Source of the DNA: Pseudomonas putida
GTDB taxonomy: Bacteria; Pseudomonadota; Gammaproteobacteria; Pseudomonadales; Pseudomonadaceae
NCBI RefSeq assembly: GCF_005080685.1
Contig: NZ_CP039371.1
Location: 3,596,001-3,660,000 of the forward strand
DNA: 64,000 nt
Reading direction: 5' to 3'
Below the pieces are notes generated by a model. The model did no database searches, was not told the DNA's origin, and worked only from the letters and a program-made list of their open reading frames with translations. Every line of letters begins with the position of its first letter. Positions within the stretch are counted from its first letter, which is position 1. Shown piece after piece: positions 59,676-64,000 of the stretch. The translations under genes and the position numbers were made by a program.

Positions 59676-59697
59676 GCGCGCCCTGCCGAGGGCGCGC
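59676..59697 (+). other. GC-rich hairpin after the hemerythrin gene
   Basis: GCGCGCCC-TGCCGA-GGGCGCGC, an 8-bp stem 9 bases past the stop codon. No T tract follows, so termination would be inefficient. Confidence 0.5.
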
Positions 59698-59764
59698 GAT
59701 CCGATTCGCCTGGTCTTCGACAGCCACCCGCCGGGCATACCCGCCCCGCCAGCCTAAGAGTGTC

Positions 59765-61240
59765 ATGACGACCCAAACCTTGCAGTCCCCCAACGGTGCC
59801 TCGACGCAAGAGCGCTTCTACAGCACCGACATCCCCGCCCGCCTCGATCGCCTGCCGTGGACGCGGTTTCATACGCTGCTGGTGCTGGCGCTGGGCATTA
59901 CCTGGCTGCTCGACGGGCTCGAGGTCACCCTGGCAGGTTCCGTGTCCGGCGCACTGAAGGAAAGCCCGGCATTGGCCATGAGCAACACCGAGATTGGCCT
60001 GGCCGGCGCCACCTACATCGCCGGCGCGGTGCTCGGCGCACTGTTCTTCGGTTGGCTGACCGACCGCCTGGGCCGGCGCAAACTGTTCTTCATCACCTTG
60101 TTCCTGTACATCGGCGCAACGGCGGCCACGGCGTTTTCCTGGAATCTTTGGAGCTTTCTGCTCTTTCGCTTCCTCACCGGTGCAGGTATCGGCGGCGAGT
60201 ACACGGCGATCAACTCGACCATCCAGGAATTCACCCCGGCGCGATACCGCGGTTGGGTCGACCTGACCATCAATGGCACCTTCTGGATCGGCGCGGCGCT
60301 GGGTGCGTTGGGCGCAGCGGTGCTGCTCGATCCGGCGGTGGCGGGCGGCGAACTGGGCTGGCGCCTGTGCTTCGGCATCGGGGCGCTGCTGGGCCTGGTG
60401 ATCATGCTGATGCGCCTATGGGTGCCGGAAAGCCCACGCTGGCTGATGATCCACAACCAGCCAGAGGAAGCCGAGCGAATCGTCGCCAACATCGAGCGCC
60501 ATTACCACGAACGCGGCATCGAGATCCCAGCGATGCAAGCGCCGCCCCTGAACCTGCGTGCCCGCGACCACACACCGCTGCGTGAAGTGTTTCACAGCCT
60601 GTTCGTCGAGCATCGCCGCCGAGCGTTGGTGGGCCTGACGTTGCTCACCGCCCAGGCATTCTTCTACAACGCGATCTTCTTCACCTATGCCCTGGTATTG
60701 ACCGATTTCTACCACGTGCCCTCGGCCCAGGTGGGCTGGTATGTATTGCCCTTCGCCCTGGGTAATTTCTGCGGCCCGCTGTTGCTCGGGAGGCTGTTCG
60801 ACGTGGTGGGGCGGCGGATCATGATCAGCGCGACCTATCTGATCTCCGGGGTGCTGCTGACCGTCAGCGGCTACCTGTTCCAGCAGGAAATGATCGATGT
60901 CACCCAACAGACCATCGCCTGGATGGTGATTTTCTTCTTCGCCTCGGCGGCGGCAAGTTCGGCGTATCTCACCGTAGCCGAAACCTTCCCACTGGAAATC
61001 CGCGCACTGGCCATCGCGGTCTTCTATGCGTTCGGCACCGGCCTGGGTGGCCTGGTCGGCCCCACCCTCTTTGGCGCCCTGATCGAAACCGGCGAGCGTA
61101 CCAATGTGCTGTATGGGTATCTGTTGGGAGCGGCGCTGATGATCATAGCCGCTTTGACCCAGGCGCTTTGGGGCGTCTGCGCCGAGCGCAAATCGCTCGA
61201 GTCGGTGGCCAGGCCGCTTTCGCAGGTAGACGACAGATAA
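59765..61240 (+). CDS. MFS transporter, sugar-porter/metabolite-symporter type
   Basis: 491 residues from the ATG at 59765. LDGLEVTLAG in helix 1, GWLTDRLGRRKLF in loop 2-3, the GAGIGGEYTAINSTIQEF helix and PESPRWLM before the central loop mark the group that includes sialic-acid, shikimate and aromatic-acid symporters. The second signature GRLFDVVGRRIMI is also complete. No pathway genes are next to it. Confidence 0.83.
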   Translation: MTTQTLQSPNGASTQERFYSTDIPARLDRLPWTRFHTLLVLALGITWLLDGLEVTLAGSVSGALKESPALAMSNTEIGLAGATYIAGAVLGALFFGWLTDRLGRRKLFFITLFLYIGATAATAFSWNLWSFLLFRFLTGAGIGGEYTAINSTIQEFTPARYRGWVDLTINGTFWIGAALGALGAAVLLDPAVAGGELGWRLCFGIGALLGLVIMLMRLWVPESPRWLMIHNQPEEAERIVANIERHYHERGIEIPAMQAPPLNLRARDHTPLREVFHSLFVEHRRRALVGLTLLTAQAFFYNAIFFTYALVLTDFYHVPSAQVGWYVLPFALGNFCGPLLLGRLFDVVGRRIMISATYLISGVLLTVSGYLFQQEMIDVTQQTIAWMVIFFFASAAASSAYLTVAETFPLEIRALAIAVFYAFGTGLGGLVGPTLFGALIETGERTNVLYGYLLGAALMIIAALTQALWGVCAERKSLESVARPLSQVDDR

Positions 61241-61266
61241 GCCCCAGTAGCCACGGATCACAAGCT

Positions 61267-61494
61267 TCAACCATGCCCCAAGAGGTTCATCCCGTTGGCA
61301 CCTTGCTGGCTATTGCGAAGCGCGCATTCGTACTCCGCTTCGGCCCGGCTGGGAAAGTTGAAGTTCAGCCGGATCTTGTCACTCGTGTCGTAGAGATCAA
61401 AGCCTGGCGCCAGGTTGCCGGGGAAGCCGATGCGGCGAGGGAACAGCTCTTTTTCCAAAGGTACGGCGGGAACCACTACAAAGCGCGTCTGCAT
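61267..61494 (-). CDS. Conserved small protein of unknown function
   Basis: 75 residues from the ATG at 61494, which has GAGGG seven bases upstream; an ATG at 61500 overlaps that site. The protein is rich in Arg, Phe and Pro (TRFVVVPAVPLEKELFPRR, SRAEAEYECALRNSQQ) with no signal or TM segment. It is convergent with the MFS gene. I do not recognise a family. Confidence 0.55.
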   Translation of the reverse strand: MQTRFVVVPAVPLEKELFPRRIGFPGNLAPGFDLYDTSDKIRLNFNFPSRAEAEYECALRNSQQGANGMNLLGHG

Positions 61495-61707
61495 GACCAT
61501 CCCTCTTCGGCAGTCCCTTAGTATTAGTCTGGATATGTGAAACCTTCAAGATTACTCATGATTGATAAGCGAGGGCCGGCTCTTTTCAGGCTCTAAGCCG
61601 GCGATGGGTTTGCTGCTTTTGGTTCTAGGTCAGCGGCGCAGAAGCGACTGTACTTAATAGGCTCAGGTCCTTCGCGACCGCTGATTCTGCATAGGAGCAC
61701 CCTGATC

Positions 61708-61965
61708 ATGGCCTCTTCCCGCTTGCTTTGCCTCATCTCGGTCATGCTGCTTTGCATCTCGGCGCTACAGGCATCGGCGGCGGTGACCGAGCGCGCCGAA
61801 CGGCGCCAGGCCGCCCGCGAGGTGCGCCAGGAAACCCGTCAAGACGCCCGCCAGATCAAACAGGACTGCCGCCACGCCGACATGCAGAGCAACGCCGGCT
61901 GCCGGCAGGACAAACGTCACACCAAGCAGCAAGGCCGGGAACGGGCGCGCGACCTCAAGTATTGA
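61708..61965 (+). CDS. Small exported basic Arg/Gln-rich protein
   Basis: 85 residues: a clear signal peptide (LCLISVMLLCISALQASA), then a mature part of about 60 residues made of repeated R-x-x-R and Q steps (ERRQAAREVRQETRQDARQIKQDCRHAD) with two cysteines in CRHADMQSNAGCRQ. Likely a periplasmic helical protein; the charge pattern could bind polyanions. The ATG follows TAGGAGCACCCTGATC. No named family recognised. Confidence 0.7.
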   Translation: MASSRLLCLISVMLLCISALQASAAVTERAERRQAAREVRQETRQDARQIKQDCRHADMQSNAGCRQDKRHTKQQGRERARDLKY

Positions 61966-61979
61966 GCGTCAGCCTGGCG

Positions 61980-62639
61980 CTACACGCCGAAATTGAAGGC
62001 AATCGAGATACGTGGTCGTTTGCCGTTGTAGCGTCGCACCGAATGCATCAGCCACGACGGAAACATGATGAAGGTTCCGCTCGCAGGCGCAACCGTGCTG
62101 CTGAAGCCGGCCGTCAAGCACCCTTCGATACGCATCCTTAGGTCGGGATTGTAGGCCGAAGGCATCATCCCTCGCGGGTCGGGAAACTCCAGGTCGCCGC
62201 CTACCGCCGGATCTTCCTGGCGGCCACCGTCGTCCACCCAGTACACACCAGACCAATAGGCACCCGGGTGGCCATGCAGGTCGTTGGAGTCGCCTGCGAA
62301 ATTGACATTCGCCCAAGCATTGTGGCGCCACTCGAACGTAGGCTCGATGAAGCCATGTTCGGCACTGTGGACGGCGGTCAACTGGCTGGCGAAATTGCGC
62401 CCAAAGGCCAGCAGCGCTTGTGCAGCCTCACCACCCCACTCGGTGAAGTCGGCGGTTGATTGCCAGCCGCCTTGGTTGCTGTGCGAAGCCCCCCGATCCA
62501 CCTCCATGCGCTTGGCAATGACCTCGCGAAGCTGGTTGTTCAGCGTTGCTGCCTGGGGGTGAACGATGCTGGCGACGGGCGTGACGAAAAACTTGTGGAT
62601 CTGGATGCTTTCTGGATCCAACTCTGAATGCGCTTGCAT
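61980..62639 (-). CDS. 2OG-Fe(II) oxygenase superfamily protein
   Basis: 219 residues. The double-stranded beta-helix motifs of the TIGR02466/PF13759-type family are visible: LHGHPGAYWSGVYWV (H122, H124), GGDLEFPDPR, and FPSWLMHSVRRYNGKRPRISIAFNF with H199 and R210 for iron and 2-oxoglutarate. The ATG at 62639 has GAGG seven bases upstream; two earlier ATGs overlap that site. Divergent from a TonB receptor gene, a frequent partner of such oxygenases in iron uptake loci, though the substrate is unknown. Confidence 0.8.
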   Translation of the reverse strand: MQAHSELDPESIQIHKFFVTPVASIVHPQAATLNNQLREVIAKRMEVDRGASHSNQGGWQSTADFTEWGGEAAQALLAFGRNFASQLTAVHSAEHGFIEPTFEWRHNAWANVNFAGDSNDLHGHPGAYWSGVYWVDDGGRQEDPAVGGDLEFPDPRGMMPSAYNPDLRMRIEGCLTAGFSSTVAPASGTFIMFPSWLMHSVRRYNGKRPRISIAFNFGV

Positions 62640-62794
62640 CGACATCCTCATGGCTTCACGGCAAAGGCCGCGAACATAAACAGCAAATGTGCAGAAACCA
62701 TGGAGACAGGCCCGCAGTAATCCCCGGCGGCACAGGCAATCGCCGCAGATGTGACGGGATGTGAAAAATTTGTCGAAATGCAATGTGCGTTTGA

Positions 62795-62820
62795 GTTAGA
62801 TTCTCATTCAGATTATTAAA
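62795..62820. promoter_or_regulatory. Fur-box candidate
   Basis: GTTAGATTCTCATTCAGATTATT contains GATTCTCATT, a stretch typical of Pseudomonas Fur sites, 35-60 bases before the TonB receptor start. Agreement with the 19-base consensus is partial. Confidence 0.45.
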
Positions 62821-62855
62821 CACATTTCGTAACCATTTCCCTTTAGGAATTCTCC

Positions 62856-64000
62856 TTGAAACGTCATATCCCTGCCAGCCTCCTGCTGGTCGGCGCCTGC
62901 AGCGCCCTGCCCATCGCTCATGCCGCCAACGACCTGACTCTGCCCGCCACCGAGATCGTCGGTACCAACGAAAGCGTCGATGGTGTCAGCCAGGGATACG
63001 AGGGCAAGGCATCGTCCACCACCACCAAGCTGGGCCTGACCGACAAGCAGACGCCCCAGGCGGTGACCACCATCACCCGCCAGCAGCTCGACGACTTCAA
63101 GATCAACGGTATCAAGGACGCCCTGCGCGCAGCACCATCGGTGACCGTGGAGCAGACTGAGTCCGATCGTACCGAGTTCACCTCGCGCGGCTTCGACATC
63201 AACACCTTCGAGTACGACGGCATGGGCATGCCCTTCGTCGGTACCGTGCTGGTAGGCGAACTGGACCTGGCCGAGTACGAGCAGGTGGACATCCTGCACG
63301 GTGCCAACGGTTTGATGAGCGGCGCCGGTAACCCGTCCGCCACGGTCAACTTCGTGCGCAAACGCCCGACCGAAACCTTCCAGGCGCAGGTCAACACCAG
63401 CGTAGGCTCCTGGGACAACCGCCGCGTCGATGTCGACCTTTCCGGCCGTTGACCGACAGCGGCAATGTGCGCGGTCGCTTCATCTATGCCCACGACAAAG
63501 GCAATTCGTGGATGGACCGCTACAGCCACGAGCGCAACATCGCCGCCGGCTTGCTGGCCATCGACGTGACCGACGCCGACACCGTGACCGTGGGTTTCTC
63601 CCAGCACAACAGCGACTCCAACGGCAGTACCTGGGGCAACCTGCCGCTGGCCGACAGCGCTGGCAATGCCATCCACTACAGCAGCCGCAGCAGCAACATC
63701 GGCCAGCCGTGGACCTACTGGAACCTGCATACCCAGCGCGCCTTCGTCGAGCTCAAGCATGATTTCGGCAACGACTGGCACGCCACCCTCACAGCGTCCG
63801 GCGTGCAGGAAAAGCAGAATACCAACATGCTCTATGTCGACTCGGTCACCGATGACGTCGCGGATGCCTACGCCAACCACACCCGCAGCGAAGCTCACCA
63901 ACTGCTGGGCGAGGCCAAGGTGCAAGGCCCGTTCAGCCTGTTTGGCCGCGAGCATCAACTGACTTTCGGTGCCGCATATGGCCGCACCCATCAGAAAGGC
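62856..64000 (+). pseudogene. TonB-dependent siderophore receptor, frameshifted as given, right end outside the window
   Basis: A TTG start after TTTAGGAATTCTCC opens a signal peptide (ends AHA), a TonB-box-like LTLPATEIVG and the plug domain (QTPQAVTTITRQQLDDF, RGFDINTFEYDGMGM, GANGLMSGAGNPSATVNFVRKRP). The frame stops at 63452 in VDLSGR, but the next frame from 63449 continues without a stop to base 64000 as LTDSGNVRGRFIYAHDKGNSW and further barrel strands. One extra C in GGCCG (63444-63448) would restore VDLSGPLTDSG. Either a real -1 frameshift or a base-calling error. Confidence 0.85.

Noticed and set aside
1..64000. tRNA genes, rRNA genes or CRISPR arrays
   Set aside because: None was recognised on either strand; the only regular repeats are REP elements and the short 42.25-kb direct repeat.

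Overview
The window looks like chromosome of a Pseudomonas, most likely the P. putida group. It has high GC, several OprD-family porins, short REP palindromes of the kind common in P. putida (near 2.0, 23.4, 46.4 and 59.0 kb), a pcaIJ pair with a PcaR-type box, and a dense series of acid-sugar and organic-acid catabolic operons. This is inferred by reading; no database search was run. No tRNA, rRNA or CRISPR array was seen.

Layout. 0-0.5 kb: end of a LysR gene. 0.6-7.5 kb: a galactarate/talarate-type module (OprD porin, garD, enolase-superfamily dehydratase, MFS transporter) with a divergent LacI regulator and tandem 16-bp operators. 7.8-21.7 kb: a block that is visibly less GC-rich. It holds an IclR regulator fused to an SMP-30-like domain that has lost its metal ligands, then a nine-gene minus-strand operon (RraA-like, SnoaL-like, aldehyde dehydrogenase, Dabb, MFS, uronate-dehydrogenase-like, enolase-superfamily, mutarotase, OprD), and a plus-strand set (HSL-type hydrolase, NAD-dependent epimerase, second MFS). 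It reads as a laterally acquired, non-phosphorylative pathway for a uronate or aldose derivative. 22-41.3 kb: two paralogous membrane-bound gluconate-dehydrogenase-like complexes (small subunit, GMC flavoprotein, triheme cytochrome) pointing away from each other. Between them lie two LacI regulators and an operon of enolase-superfamily enzyme, MFS, royal-jelly-type beta-propeller, two GlcG/HbpS-like proteins and a DoxX-like membrane protein.

41.3-43.4 kb: a TIM-barrel isomerase gene, then a deletion scar that joins a relic of an oprD gene to a short-chain dehydrogenase lacking its start. 43.4-55.7 kb: the most interesting region. A sensor-less sigma-54 activator lies beside two oppositely oriented transcription units: a TRAP transporter plus SDR on one strand, and a thiolase, acyl-CoA ligase, two PPC/DUF296 proteins and an OprD porin on the other. 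The 392-bp gap between them carries a good -24/-12 promoter facing each way, with two inverted repeats in the middle. The unit looks like uptake and CoA-dependent degradation of an unidentified carboxylic acid.

55.9-64 kb: more ordinary genes: ABM monooxygenase, MFS, pcaIJ, hemerythrin, MFS, two small proteins, a 2OG-Fe(II) oxygenase, and a TonB-dependent receptor that is frameshifted as given and runs off the right edge.
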